A stretch of DNA of 64,000 nucleotides from Labilithrix sp. (lineage in GTDB: Bacteria; Myxococcota_A; Polyangia; Polyangiales; Polyangiaceae), in assembly GCA_019637155.1 (NCBI GenBank), contig JAHBWE010000025.1, positions 62,001 through 126,000 on the forward strand, given 5' to 3'. The position numbers and the translations under genes were made by a program. Each line of letters opens with the position of its first letter. The first letter of the stretch is position 1. The notes beneath the pieces were generated by a model that made no database searches, had not been told where the DNA came from, and saw only the letters and a program-made list of their open reading frames with translations. This document shows positions 7,969 to 15,444 of this stretch, one piece after another.

Positions 7969-8859
7969 ATGCGAAAGGTGCTCACGTCTGGTCGCGGAGC
8001 GCGAATGCCAGGATATGGCGAAGATCGCTCGGCGCGTCTGCCCGGGAGAGAGCCGCTCCCGCGCATCGACGATCGTCTTGCGCCTCCGGAGACGCGTCTC
8101 GAGTACATCGACGGGATCGAGTACTTCGCCGCGCCAGCCGATCCGCCGCACGCGACGAAGCACTCCGACATCGACACGCTCTTGCGGATCCACGCCAAAC
8201 CCAAGTACACGTGCGCCGTCGACCTCCTGACGCGGACGGGTCCGCCGAGCGACATGGCCCCGGACGTGAGCATCTATCCGAGCGGTCCCGATCCGTCGAC
8301 GGGTGGACGGCGGCTCGAGAAGCTCGCCTTCGAGGTCACGAGCGAGCAGCGTCTCAGCGTCCCGACGGAGAAGGCGCGGCACCTCATCGGCCGCGGCGTT
8401 CGGCGCGTCTTCTGCATCCTCGTCAAGGAGAGGCGCGTCCTGGAGTGGTCTCGCCGCACGAACACATGGGAGCCGCTCCACCGCGACGCGGTCATTGACG
8501 ACGTCGCGCTCGTCCGGCCGCTCGCCGTTCGGGAGCTCCTCGATGCCGCTCAGGTCGACGACGCCGTCGCCCGCGCGCTGCTCGCGAAGGGCAACCCCGT
8601 GATCGTCGAAGCGCTCGAGGTGCGACGCGAAGAGGGACGTGAAGAGGGCCGTGAAGAGGGCCGTGAGGAGGGGACGCTGGAGGCATCGCGCGCCGCGCTC
8701 GAGCTGGTCTTGAAGGCCCAGGGCGTGAAGGTCTCGGAGACGCTGCGTCGCGCGATCGCCGAATGCGGCGATGTCTCGAAGCTCCGGCGATGGCTTGCGC
8801 GTGCCGCGGCGGGGAGGCCCCTCGTCATACCCAAGACGCGCCGGTCACGCGCGCGGTGA
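7969..8859 (+). CDS. Uma2-family (DUF820) PD-(D/E)XK-fold protein
   Basis: The 296-residue protein has the Uma2 restriction-endonuclease-like core at about residues 20-180: an N-terminal helical start, then the PDVSIYP aspartate, the LAFEVTSE glutamate and TEKARHLIGRGVRRVFCI, which holds the expected lysine and the Gly-Val turn. Downstream is a charged tail with a 12-base repeat that encodes EEGR, and a helical C-terminus ending in Arg/Lys. The family is abundant in myxobacteria and cyanobacteria; its biological role is poorly known. A second ATG at residue 13 (8005) is an alternative start. It stands alone between the arrestin-like gene and the iron-regulated-looking methyltransferase gene. 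Confidence 0.8.
   Translation: MRKVLTSGRGARMPGYGEDRSARLPGREPLPRIDDRLAPPETRLEYIDGIEYFAAPADPPHATKHSDIDTLLRIHAKPKYTCAVDLLTRTGPPSDMAPDVSIYPSGPDPSTGGRRLEKLAFEVTSEQRLSVPTEKARHLIGRGVRRVFCILVKERRVLEWSRRTNTWEPLHRDAVIDDVALVRPLAVRELLDAAQVDDAVARALLAKGNPVIVEALEVRREEGREEGREEGREEGTLEASRAALELVLKAQGVKVSETLRRAIAECGDVSKLRRWLARAAAGRPLVIPKTRRSRAR
8629..8673 (+). repeat. 12-base tandem repeat encoding EEGR units
   Basis: Three near-identical 12-base units (GAAGAGGGMCGT) start at 8629, 8641 and 8653, followed by a partial fourth. They add a charged EEGR ladder after the nuclease-like core of the Uma2 gene. Such REEG ladders are often seen in Uma2 proteins and vary in copy number. Confidence 0.85.
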
Positions 8860-8940
8860 CGGATCCGTAAGGCGCGTCGCGGCGCCGCGCATCGTCTCGC
8901 GTCCCGCTGATGCCGCGCTGCCGGCACCGGGAAAATGAAC

Positions 8941-8969
8941 TTGAAAGTCGTTTTCAATAACGTTAGCTT
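8941..8969 (+). promoter_or_regulatory. Fur-type operator (8942-8956) overlapping a sigma70-like promoter
   Basis: TGAAAGTCGTTTTCA at 8942-8956 is a 7-1-7 inverted repeat that closely matches the Fur-family pattern TGAAAATNATTTTCA. It overlaps a possible -35 (TTGAAA, 8941-8946), separated by 17 bases from a possible -10 (TAGCTT, 8964-8969). Transcription would start close to the ATG at 8977, so the mRNA could be nearly leaderless. The patch is clearly AT-richer than its surroundings. Operator identity is an inference from symmetry and consensus. Confidence 0.55.
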
Positions 8970-8976
8970 CCTTCTC

Positions 8977-9732
8977 ATGGCGAACGTGAAGGGTGGAGTC
9001 GTGGGGCCGGTGGGGCACGTCCACGGTGGGGCGCACCGTGGCGCGTACGAGACGGCGCCCATTCAGGTGCCCGGCGCGGACGCGGTCGCGCTCGCGGCGC
9101 GGGCGGTGGCGCGGACGCGGTTCACCGAGCTCGGGTTCATCGACGTGCGCGCGGAGGCGATGCTCATGCAGCTCGACCTCGATCCCTTCGCCTTCGGCGA
9201 GGAGCGACTGCGGTCGTCGCTCGCGCGGACGATGGAGATCGACGACGTCGCGCGCGAGTTCTTCGAGCGCCATCCGCACGGGCTCGGGATCGGCTTCTTC
9301 TCCGGCCTCTGCACCCGCTTCTCGCGGATCGACAACGGGCTGCTCCGCTGGATCGACGTCGAGGTGCCCGGCGTCGCGCAGTTCCTCGCCGACACGCAGT
9401 GCGCGGATCCGCACCACCTCATCACCGCGTGCTGCGGCGTCGCCTGCAACGCCTGGATGCGCCGCCTCGCGCAGATCCCCACCCTCGTCGCCGTGCAGGG
9501 CGGGTTCGTCGGCGCGCCGCGGTCCGCGATCGAGACGTTCTTCGTGAACGTGTCGCGCGCGTGCGACGCCGGCGTCGAGATCGTCTGTGACTTCGACGAG
9601 CGCGCCCCGCTCCGCGCGCGGCCGTCGGGCGTCCTCGAGCTGCTCACGGAGGAGGGAAGCTGGGCGCGCTTCCCGCGCCTCCGCTTCGTTCGCGCGGCGG
9701 GTTCGCTCGCGCACCTTCGCGTCCACGCCTGA
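8977..9732 (+). CDS. LCM/PPM-family (leucine carboxyl methyltransferase-like) protein with altered SAM motif
   Basis: The 251-residue protein follows the pattern of class I SAM-dependent methyltransferases of the leucine carboxyl methyltransferase (LCM/PPM) family: RTRFTELGFIDVRAE, then the RRTxxxD-like RTMEIDDVAREFFERHP, then GLCTRFSRIDNGLLRWIDVEVP, which matches the usual GLDTRFxRxDNGxxRWxDxDLP. The glycine-rich SAM loop that normally reads NLGCGLDTR here reads GFFSGLCTR, so cofactor binding may be weakened or lost. The ATG at 8977 was chosen over an in-frame ATG at 8935 because the latter would place the Fur-type operator inside the gene. A peroxiredoxin gene follows 38 bases downstream, possibly on the same transcript. 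Substrate is unknown. Confidence 0.62.
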   Translation: MANVKGGVVGPVGHVHGGAHRGAYETAPIQVPGADAVALAARAVARTRFTELGFIDVRAEAMLMQLDLDPFAFGEERLRSSLARTMEIDDVAREFFERHPHGLGIGFFSGLCTRFSRIDNGLLRWIDVEVPGVAQFLADTQCADPHHLITACCGVACNAWMRRLAQIPTLVAVQGGFVGAPRSAIETFFVNVSRACDAGVEIVCDFDERAPLRARPSGVLELLTEEGSWARFPRLRFVRAAGSLAHLRVHA

Positions 9733-9770
9733 AACCTTCGCGTGACTTGAACCCCTCTGGAGAAGACGAG

Positions 9771-10331
9771 ATGAACACGACCACCGAGCCCCGCGCTTTC
9801 GTCGGCCGCCCCGCGCCCGACTTCAAGATGCCTTCGACGAAGAACATGCGGACGCTCGACGAGCCGGTGTCGCTCGCCGACTACGCCGGCAAATGGCTCG
9901 TCCTCCTCTTCTATCCGCTCGACTTCACCTTCGTGTGCCCGACCGAGCTGCGCGGCTTCAGCGATCGCTACGAAGAGCTGAAGGCCGAGGGCGCCGAGGT
10001 GCTCGGCGTCTCCACCGACTCGGTGTTCACGCATCGCGCGTGGATCCAGGCGCCGCCGGCGCAAGGTGGGCTCGGCGAGCTGCGCTACCCGCTCGCGAGC
10101 GACATCACGCGCGAGGTCTCGAGCCGCTACGGCGTCCTCATCGAGGAGGCGGGGCACTCGCTCCGCGGCACCTTCCTCGTCGATCCGAAGGGCTTCCTCC
10201 GCATGGCCCTCGTCAACGACCTCGACGTCGGCCGCTCCGTCGACGAGACGCTCCGCACGCTCCGCGCCTTCAAGACGGGCGGCCTCTGCCCGATCGACTG
10301 GAAGCCGGGCGACGCGACGCTCCAGGTCTGA
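9771..10331 (+). CDS. 2-Cys peroxiredoxin (AhpC/Prx1-like)
   Basis: The 186-residue protein is a thioredoxin-fold peroxidase that reduces hydrogen peroxide and organic peroxides. The peroxidatic cysteine sits in DFTFVCPTE (Cys56) and the resolving cysteine in GGLCPIDWKPGD (Cys173), the typical 2-Cys arrangement. GVSTDSVFTHRAW and GTFLVDPKG are also diagnostic. The ATG at 9771 is preceded by GGAG eight bases upstream; an in-frame ATG at 9747 lacks that. It lies behind the methyltransferase-like gene and its Fur-type operator, which would fit iron- or peroxide-linked control, although the gene may have its own promoter. Confidence 0.93.
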   Translation: MNTTTEPRAFVGRPAPDFKMPSTKNMRTLDEPVSLADYAGKWLVLLFYPLDFTFVCPTELRGFSDRYEELKAEGAEVLGVSTDSVFTHRAWIQAPPAQGGLGELRYPLASDITREVSSRYGVLIEEAGHSLRGTFLVDPKGFLRMALVNDLDVGRSVDETLRTLRAFKTGGLCPIDWKPGDATLQV

Positions 10332-10373
10332 CCGCCACGCGACCGACGGCGCGCGACGAGATAGGATCGCGGC

Positions 10374-10952
10374 ATGATGCGCGCCGTCGTCCTCGGGTCC
10401 GTCGTCTTCTTCGCCGGCTGCACCACCTCGACTCCTCCGCCGGCGCCGGCGAACGACCTCCGGGTGCCGCCGCTGCCGCCGTCGTCGGCTTCGGCGGCGG
10501 CGCAGACCCAGACCCAGGTGCAACCGGAGCCGCGGCCGCGGCATCCCGCGGGCGAGCTGATGATCGACGATCCGAATCCGATGCCCGCGCTCGGCGGGCC
10601 GTGCAGCACCGCGGCGGCGTGCGGGAAGTCCGGCAAGCTCGCGGTCGCGCGGCGGTCGTTCCACGGCGGGCCCCCGCCGCAGACGCCGTGCAAGCTCGTC
10701 GCGCTGTCGGAGCGCGCGCACGCGATGGACAACGCGCCGATGGCGTGCGTCGACGCGGGCCGCGTCTTCGTCGCGACGGTCTGCATGTACTGCCGCATCA
10801 CGAGGGAAGAGCGCTTCGTCGGCGCCATCGACGACATGACCCCCGCCCAGCTCGCGGAGGCGCAGAAGCTCGCCACGCTCCCCGCCGAGCCGCTGCTCAC
10901 GACCGCCGACGCGTGGTCGCGCGCGATCGCCGCGCACGGACACTCGCCCTAG
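10374..10952 (+). CDS. Hypothetical cysteine-containing lipoprotein
   Basis: The 192-residue protein has a lipoprotein signal peptide (FFAGC, Cys16), then a Pro/Ala/Gln-rich linker to about residue 60. The folded part has six cysteines, including GPCSTAAACG and a CMYC pair, which suggests disulfides or metal binding in the periplasm. Similar TTS-PPPAP-type linkers are common in myxobacterial lipoproteins. I do not recognise the family. It is followed by two dehydrogenases on the same strand after 91 bases. Confidence 0.65.
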   Translation: MMRAVVLGSVVFFAGCTTSTPPPAPANDLRVPPLPPSSASAAAQTQTQVQPEPRPRHPAGELMIDDPNPMPALGGPCSTAAACGKSGKLAVARRSFHGGPPPQTPCKLVALSERAHAMDNAPMACVDAGRVFVATVCMYCRITREERFVGAIDDMTPAQLAEAQKLATLPAEPLLTTADAWSRAIAAHGHSP

Positions 10953-11043
10953 GAGCGTCGGGTCGGCTGCGGCGGCATGGGTGCGGTGTACCGCCCGTGC
11001 TTCGCCCGCGACAGCGCCCGCGTTTTCGGGCATAAGCGGGGCC

Positions 11044-11784
11044 GTGAAAGCGGTCGTCTTCGGTGGAACGACGGGGATCGGGCGTGCGATCGCGCGGCAG
11101 CTCGCGGAGCGAGGGGACGCGGTGTTCTTGATGAACATCGACGCCGAGGACCTGAAGAAGAGCGCGGCGGACCTGAAGGAGCGGCACCCGAAGCGCGCCG
11201 AGATCGGCCACGTCGTCTGCAACCTCGAGCACCCCGACGGGTTCGCCGCCGCGCTCGACGCGGCCGACGCGTTCCTCGGCGAGTTCGACACGATGATCGT
11301 CACCGCCGCGATGTTCGCGTCGCAGGAGGCGCTCGAGAACGACGTCGAGCTCACGCGCCGCCTCGTCACCGTGAACTACGCCCACACGGTCGTGTTCTGC
11401 GAGCACGTGCGGAAGCGCCTCCTCGAGCGCGGCGGGGGCTCGCTCGCGGTGTTCTCGTCCGTCGCCGGCGACCGCGGTCGCAAGCCGGTCGCGATCTACG
11501 GATCGAGCAAGGGCGGCCTCGCGGTGTACCTCGAGGCCCTCGATCACAAGTTCCACGCGCAGGGCCTCCACGTCACGTGCGTGAAGCCCGGCTTCGTGAA
11601 GACGGGCATGACGGCGGGCCTCAAGCCGCCGCCGTTCGCGGGCGAGCCGGAGCAGGTCGCGAAGGACGTCATCGCCGCGATCGACGCCAAGAAGCCGCTC
11701 GTCTACACGCCCGGCATCTGGGCGCTCGTCATGCTCGTCATCCGCTTCCTCCCGCGCTTCGTGATGCGCAAGATCGGGTTCTGA
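11044..11784 (+). CDS. Short-chain dehydrogenase/reductase, DprE2-like (first of pair)
   Basis: The 246-residue SDR has the NAD(P)-binding GGTTGIG at residues 7-13, a catalytic Ser in VFSSVAGDRGR and the YGSSK Tyr/Lys pair. The C-terminus (VYTPGIWALVMLVIRFLPRFVMRKI) is hydrophobic and basic and closely resembles the tail of mycobacterial DprE2, the reductase that completes epimerisation of decaprenyl-phosphoryl ribose, so a membrane-associated polyprenyl-sugar or lipid substrate is plausible. The GTG at 11044 was chosen because it directly precedes the Rossmann strand; an ATG at 10981 would add a non-homologous Ala/Arg tail. It overlaps the next SDR gene (TGATG). Confidence 0.78.
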   Translation: MKAVVFGGTTGIGRAIARQLAERGDAVFLMNIDAEDLKKSAADLKERHPKRAEIGHVVCNLEHPDGFAAALDAADAFLGEFDTMIVTAAMFASQEALENDVELTRRLVTVNYAHTVVFCEHVRKRLLERGGGSLAVFSSVAGDRGRKPVAIYGSSKGGLAVYLEALDHKFHAQGLHVTCVKPGFVKTGMTAGLKPPPFAGEPEQVAKDVIAAIDAKKPLVYTPGIWALVMLVIRFLPRFVMRKIGF

Positions 11785-12548
11785 TGAGCGCTCCCGCCGA
11801 GCAGAAGGTCCTCGTCTTCGGCGCCACCTCCGCGATCGCGGCGGAGGCGGTCTACCTCTACGCCGCGCGCGGCGACCGCCTCCACCTCGTCGGCCGGAAC
11901 CGCGAGAAGCTCGACGCGGTGACGAAGCAGGCGCGCATCTCGGCGCGCGCGCCGATCACGACGCGGCAGGCGGACCTTGGCGATCTCGACGCGAACGAGG
12001 CGCTCGTCGCGGAGTGCCTCGAGGAGCTCGGCGGCGTCGACGTCGTCCTCATCGCCCACGGCGACCTCGGCGATCAGCTCGCGACCGAGCGCTCGTTCGC
12101 GGCCGCGCACGACGTGCTGAAGACGAACCTCCTCAGCGTCGTCTCGCTCCTCATCCCGCTCGCGAACGCGATGGAGGCGGCGCGCCACGGCAAGATCGGG
12201 GTCATCACGTCGGTGGCGGCGGAGCGGGGACGCCCGCGGAACTTCACCTACGGCGCGGCGAAGGGCGCGCTCAACGTGTACTGCCAGGGCCTGCGCTCGC
12301 GGCTCTACCCCGCCGGCGTGACGGTCACGACGCTGAAGGTGGGCCCCACCGACACGCCGATGACGAAGGACCACGCGAAGAACCCGTTCTTCGCGACGCC
12401 TCAGCTCGTCGCGCGCTGCAGCGTCCGCGCGATCGACGCCGGTGAGGGCGACACGTTCGTGCCGGCGCGCTGGAGCGCGATCATGCCGATCGTGAAGAAC
12501 ACGCCCGAGGCGGTCTTCCAGAAGCTCTCGTTCCTCTCGGGACGCTGA
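11784..12548 (+). CDS. Short-chain dehydrogenase/reductase, DprE2-like (second of pair)
   Basis: The 254-residue SDR is homologous to the preceding one. It has VFGATSAIA as a variant cofactor loop, TSVAAERGRPRN with the catalytic Ser, and the YGAAK Tyr/Lys pair; MSSAAGERxR-like wording here again recalls DprE2. The C-terminal segment WSAIMPIVKNTPEAVFQKL matches the DprE2-type tail. Start and previous stop overlap by one base, so the two are co-translated and may form a heterodimer or act on successive steps. No DprE1-type flavin oxidase is present nearby. Confidence 0.78.
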   Translation: MSAPAEQKVLVFGATSAIAAEAVYLYAARGDRLHLVGRNREKLDAVTKQARISARAPITTRQADLGDLDANEALVAECLEELGGVDVVLIAHGDLGDQLATERSFAAAHDVLKTNLLSVVSLLIPLANAMEAARHGKIGVITSVAAERGRPRNFTYGAAKGALNVYCQGLRSRLYPAGVTVTTLKVGPTDTPMTKDHAKNPFFATPQLVARCSVRAIDAGEGDTFVPARWSAIMPIVKNTPEAVFQKLSFLSGR

Positions 12549-12559
12549 CGGGCGACCTG

Positions 12560-13645
12560 TCAGTTGGCCGGGAACTTCGTCCCGCACGAGCTCAGGGGCT
12601 GCGTGGTCGGTCCTTCCCACTCGCCGTCGACGCAGCGGAACCACTTGCGGTCGTCGACGTCGCCCGGGCGGTTGCGCTGGACGCACGTGTTCTCCTCGAC
12701 CGTCCGACCGAGCGACGCGCTCGCGCACGAGCCCGCCGGCGGCGGCGTGTCGATCGCGTCCTGCGTGGGGCCCGCGACTCCGTCGAAGCGGTTGCGATGG
12801 CCCTGCTGCGCGCAGTAGTCCTTGGGGATGTTGCTCGCGCTGCTGCCGGTGTAGCGGCAGACCCACGAGGGGAAGTCTTGCGAGCGCCACGTGCGGAACA
12901 TCTTCACGTTGGTGGTCGGGCGCCGCACGCCGGAGTGCGCCTTGTAAGCGACGTCGACGCTCTGACCCTCCCAGACGTCGGACTCACCGACGAGGACCTT
13001 CACCGGAATGTCGATGTTGGCGGCGTTCGTGTTGCCCGAATACACCTTGGTCGTCATGTCGACGCCGATGAGGTGCGCGAGCTCGACGACGTGCTCACCC
13101 TGCATGCGATTGCAGCCGTGCGAGACGGGGCCGCGAACGAGCTCCCACTCGCCGTCGGACGAGGTGATGGGGCCGTGGAACGCGACACCCACCGAGCGTG
13201 AGAGCGCGGGGTTCACGTACGAGATGAACGGGAAGCCGCCCCACGGAGCCGAGCTGTCCGTGCGGCGAGCCCAGATGCGCTCCGTCGTGTACGTGCCCCG
13301 CGGCAGGTTGAACGAGCTGCCGGTCGCGACCGGATAGACGACGTCGATCTTCGTCCGGCCGCCGACCTGGCGCGCCTGGTCCTTCGCGTAGAAGGGGAGC
13401 CTCGAGGCGTCGTAGCCCGCCGGGAGGAAGCCCGTGACGCGCGCCGTGTGCGTGTAGCGCGACATGACGATGCTCGGGCTCTCGAGGTGCGGGAGCGGCC
13501 CGTTGTAGACCCACTTGTCGCTGTTGCTGCCGGCCCTGAGCTCGTCCTCGATGCCTTGATCCTCGTCGTCCGCCTCCGTCGCGCAGCCGGCGATGCCAAG
13601 AGCGATGAGAGCCGAGAACGACACGAAGAGCAGATGGGAGCGCAT
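12560..13645 (-). CDS. L,D-transpeptidase (YkuD) lipoprotein
   Basis: The 361-residue protein begins with a lipoprotein signal peptide (LGIAGC, Cys21). A YkuD catalytic domain spans roughly residues 45-195, with His147 in AFHGPITSS and the SHGCNRM motif (165-171) whose Cys168 forms the acyl-enzyme. These enzymes form or break L,D cross-links in peptidoglycan, or attach proteins to it, in the periplasm. The C-terminal part (residues 200-361) has many cysteines and may be a disulfide-stabilised binding region. The ATG at 13645 was chosen as the one in front of the signal peptide. It converges with the SDR pair 11 bases away. Confidence 0.88.
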   Translation of the reverse strand: MRSHLLFVSFSALIALGIAGCATEADDEDQGIEDELRAGSNSDKWVYNGPLPHLESPSIVMSRYTHTARVTGFLPAGYDASRLPFYAKDQARQVGGRTKIDVVYPVATGSSFNLPRGTYTTERIWARRTDSSAPWGGFPFISYVNPALSRSVGVAFHGPITSSDGEWELVRGPVSHGCNRMQGEHVVELAHLIGVDMTTKVYSGNTNAANIDIPVKVLVGESDVWEGQSVDVAYKAHSGVRRPTTNVKMFRTWRSQDFPSWVCRYTGSSASNIPKDYCAQQGHRNRFDGVAGPTQDAIDTPPPAGSCASASLGRTVEENTCVQRNRPGDVDDRKWFRCVDGEWEGPTTQPLSSCGTKFPAN

Positions 13646-13696
13646 GATGAACACATCTGCGCACAAGTCACACCATGAAGGTCAGTCTGTGGGGCT

Positions 13697-13720
13697 CGTG
13701 TAAATTCAATAAGTTACACG
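13697..13720. promoter_or_regulatory. AT-rich inverted repeat between transaldolase and L,D-transpeptidase genes
   Basis: CGTGTAA and TTACACG form a perfect 7-base inverted repeat around a 10-base AT-rich centre. It lies 14 bases past the transaldolase stop and about 50 bases upstream of the L,D-transpeptidase start, both on the minus strand. It could be an operator for the transpeptidase, or a weak terminator for transaldolase; no T-run follows. Confidence 0.4.
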
Positions 13721-13734
13721 CGCTTCGTGCTCCT

Positions 13735-14862
13735 TTACCGTGGAGGAGAGCCGATCCATGGGCGCACCTTCGCTGCCTCGGATGATCCAAACGATCGCTT
13801 GTCGGCGATGGCGCGGAGCGACTCCTCGTACGACTCGGCGAACGCGGCGACGCCCTCGTCCTCGAGCTCGGCGGCGACCTTCGCGAAGTCGACGCCGGCC
13901 GCGGCGAGCTCCTTCATCGTGCGCTCCGCCTCCTCGGCGGCGCCGTGCAAGCGGTCCTGCGGATCGCCGTGTTCGGTGAACGCCTCGAGCGTCTCGCGTG
14001 TCATCGTGTCGACCGTGTTCGGGCCCACGAGCGCGTCGACGTAGTACGTGTCGGCGACGTCCTTCTGCTTCGGTGTCGTCGAGGCCCACAAGAGGCGCTG
14101 CGGGCGGGCCCCGCGCGCGGCGAGCGCCTTCCAGCGCGGCGTGGCGAGCATCTTCTCGTATTCGGCGTAGGCGAGGCGCGCGTTCGCGACGGCGACGCGG
14201 CCGCGGAGCGGGCTCGCCTCGTCGAGCAGCGCGTCCACCTTCGCGTCGACGCGCGACACGAAGAAGCTCGCGACCGACGCGACGTCGTCGAGCCGCTCGT
14301 TCGCGGCGGCGCGGTGCTCGAGGCCGGCGAGGAACGCCTCCAGCACCTCGCGGTAGCGCGACACGGAGAAGAGCAGCGTCACGTTGATGTTCACGCCGTG
14401 GCCGAGGCACGCGCGGATCGCGGTGACGCCGGGCCGCGTCGCCGGGATCTTCACCATGAGGTTCGGGCGGTCGACCGTCTCCCAGAGCCGGAGCGCTTGT
14501 TCGATCTGCCCCGGTGTGTCGTTCGCGAGCGTCGGGTCGACCTCGATCGACGCGAAGCCGTCCGCGCCCCCGAGCCGCTCGTAGCAGGCGCGGAGCTCGT
14601 CGCAGGCGCGCATCAGCTCGCGCGTCATGAGCGCCTCGAGCACGTGCCCGTCGGACTCGTCCGGCTCGGCCTCGCGGATCGCCGCGTCGTACGCCGTCGA
14701 CTTCGCGATCGCCTTCTCGAAGATGGTGGGGTTCGACGTCACGCCGCGGAGCCCTTCCTTCTCCGCCATGCGCCCGAGCTCGCCCGTCGTGAGGAGCTCG
14801 TGGTCGAGGTAGTCCAGCCATACGCTCTGCCCCAGCTCTTCGAGTCGTTCGATGCGGTTCAT
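13735..14862 (-). CDS. tal: Transaldolase
   Basis: The 375-residue enzyme shows the transaldolase TIM-barrel pattern: SVWLDYLDHELL at strand 1, GVTSNPTIFEKA with the conserved Asn, and RPNLMVKIPAT, whose Lys128 forms the Schiff base with the dihydroxyacetone moiety of sedoheptulose-7-phosphate or fructose-6-phosphate. NVTLLFSVSRY and ASTTPKQ follow in order. The length fits the longer (type 2) bacterial subfamily rather than the ~220-residue one. It acts in the non-oxidative pentose phosphate pathway in the cytoplasm. The start MNRIERL was preferred over an ATG six codons upstream because the aligned family begins there. Confidence 0.92.
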   Translation of the reverse strand: MNRIERLEELGQSVWLDYLDHELLTTGELGRMAEKEGLRGVTSNPTIFEKAIAKSTAYDAAIREAEPDESDGHVLEALMTRELMRACDELRACYERLGGADGFASIEVDPTLANDTPGQIEQALRLWETVDRPNLMVKIPATRPGVTAIRACLGHGVNINVTLLFSVSRYREVLEAFLAGLEHRAAANERLDDVASVASFFVSRVDAKVDALLDEASPLRGRVAVANARLAYAEYEKMLATPRWKALAARGARPQRLLWASTTPKQKDVADTYYVDALVGPNTVDTMTRETLEAFTEHGDPQDRLHGAAEEAERTMKELAAAGVDFAKVAAELEDEGVAAFAESYEESLRAIADKRSFGSSEAAKVRPWIGSPPR

Positions 14863-14904
14863 GCCGCTCGCGGACTGCAAGCCGCCTGCCAGTCGCTGAT
14901 GACG

Positions 14905-15444
14905 TCACGGCAGGAGCGGGTACGCCCAGGCGACGGAGCGGAAGGCGCCGCGCCTCGCGATGCCGACGCGGAGCGCCTCGTCGGGCGCGAGCGTTCGTGA
15001 GAGCGGGGTGAGCGCGGCGGGCCACGTCATCGTCGCGCCGTCGAGGCTCACGCTCTCGAACACGATCGACTCGCCTTGCTGGTTCAGCGCGGTCCGCGTC
15101 TCGAAGCGCGGGACGGCGGTGACGACCTCGAAGGTCAGGTCCTCGGTCACGGAGCGCGGTCGCCGCGCGTGGCGGACGACGCCGCCGGCGAGCACGAGGA
15201 GGCCCGGCACGAGCACCGCCGCGGTGACGCCCGCCGCGATCGCGGCGCCGCCGCCGGCGAGGAGCGCGCCCGCCGTCACGAAGGTCGCGCGCGTCACGCG
15301 ATCGAGCGCGGCGCGGCGGCTCGTCGGCGCTCGGCCGCCGAGGCTCGCGCGCACGGCGGCCTCCGTCGTCGTCGCCTCGATCCACGTGAGCTGGCGCGTC
15401 GAAAATGGGAGGTCGGCCGGCTCGCGGTACGCGCCGGCGCTCAA
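14905..15444 (-). CDS. Small two-helix membrane protein, TTG start
   Basis: The 179-residue protein would start at a TTG that overlaps the upstream lipoprotein stop (TTGA). It has a polar N-terminus to about residue 55, two adjacent hydrophobic helices over roughly residues 57-90 (FVTAGALLAGGGAAIAAGV and AAVLVPGLLVLAGGVV), and a soluble C-terminal half of beta character. I do not recognise the family. Tight overlap with the gene before it suggests it is the last gene of the nuo transcript. Codon usage is like its neighbours. Confidence 0.6.
   Translation of the reverse strand: MSAGAYREPADLPFSTRQLTWIEATTTEAAVRASLGGRAPTSRRAALDRVTRATFVTAGALLAGGGAAIAAGVTAAVLVPGLLVLAGGVVRHARRPRSVTEDLTFEVVTAVPRFETRTALNQQGESIVFESVSLDGATMTWPAALTPLSRTLAPDEALRVGIARRGAFRSVAWAYPLLP

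Noticed and set aside
8935..8976. Earlier ATG for the LCM-like gene
   Set aside because: It would put the Fur-type palindrome inside the coding sequence, and the extra residues have no family match.
10981..11043. Upstream in-frame ATG for the first DprE2-like gene
   Set aside because: It would add an Ala/Arg-rich segment without homology before the Rossmann strand. GTG at 11044 fits SDR proteins.
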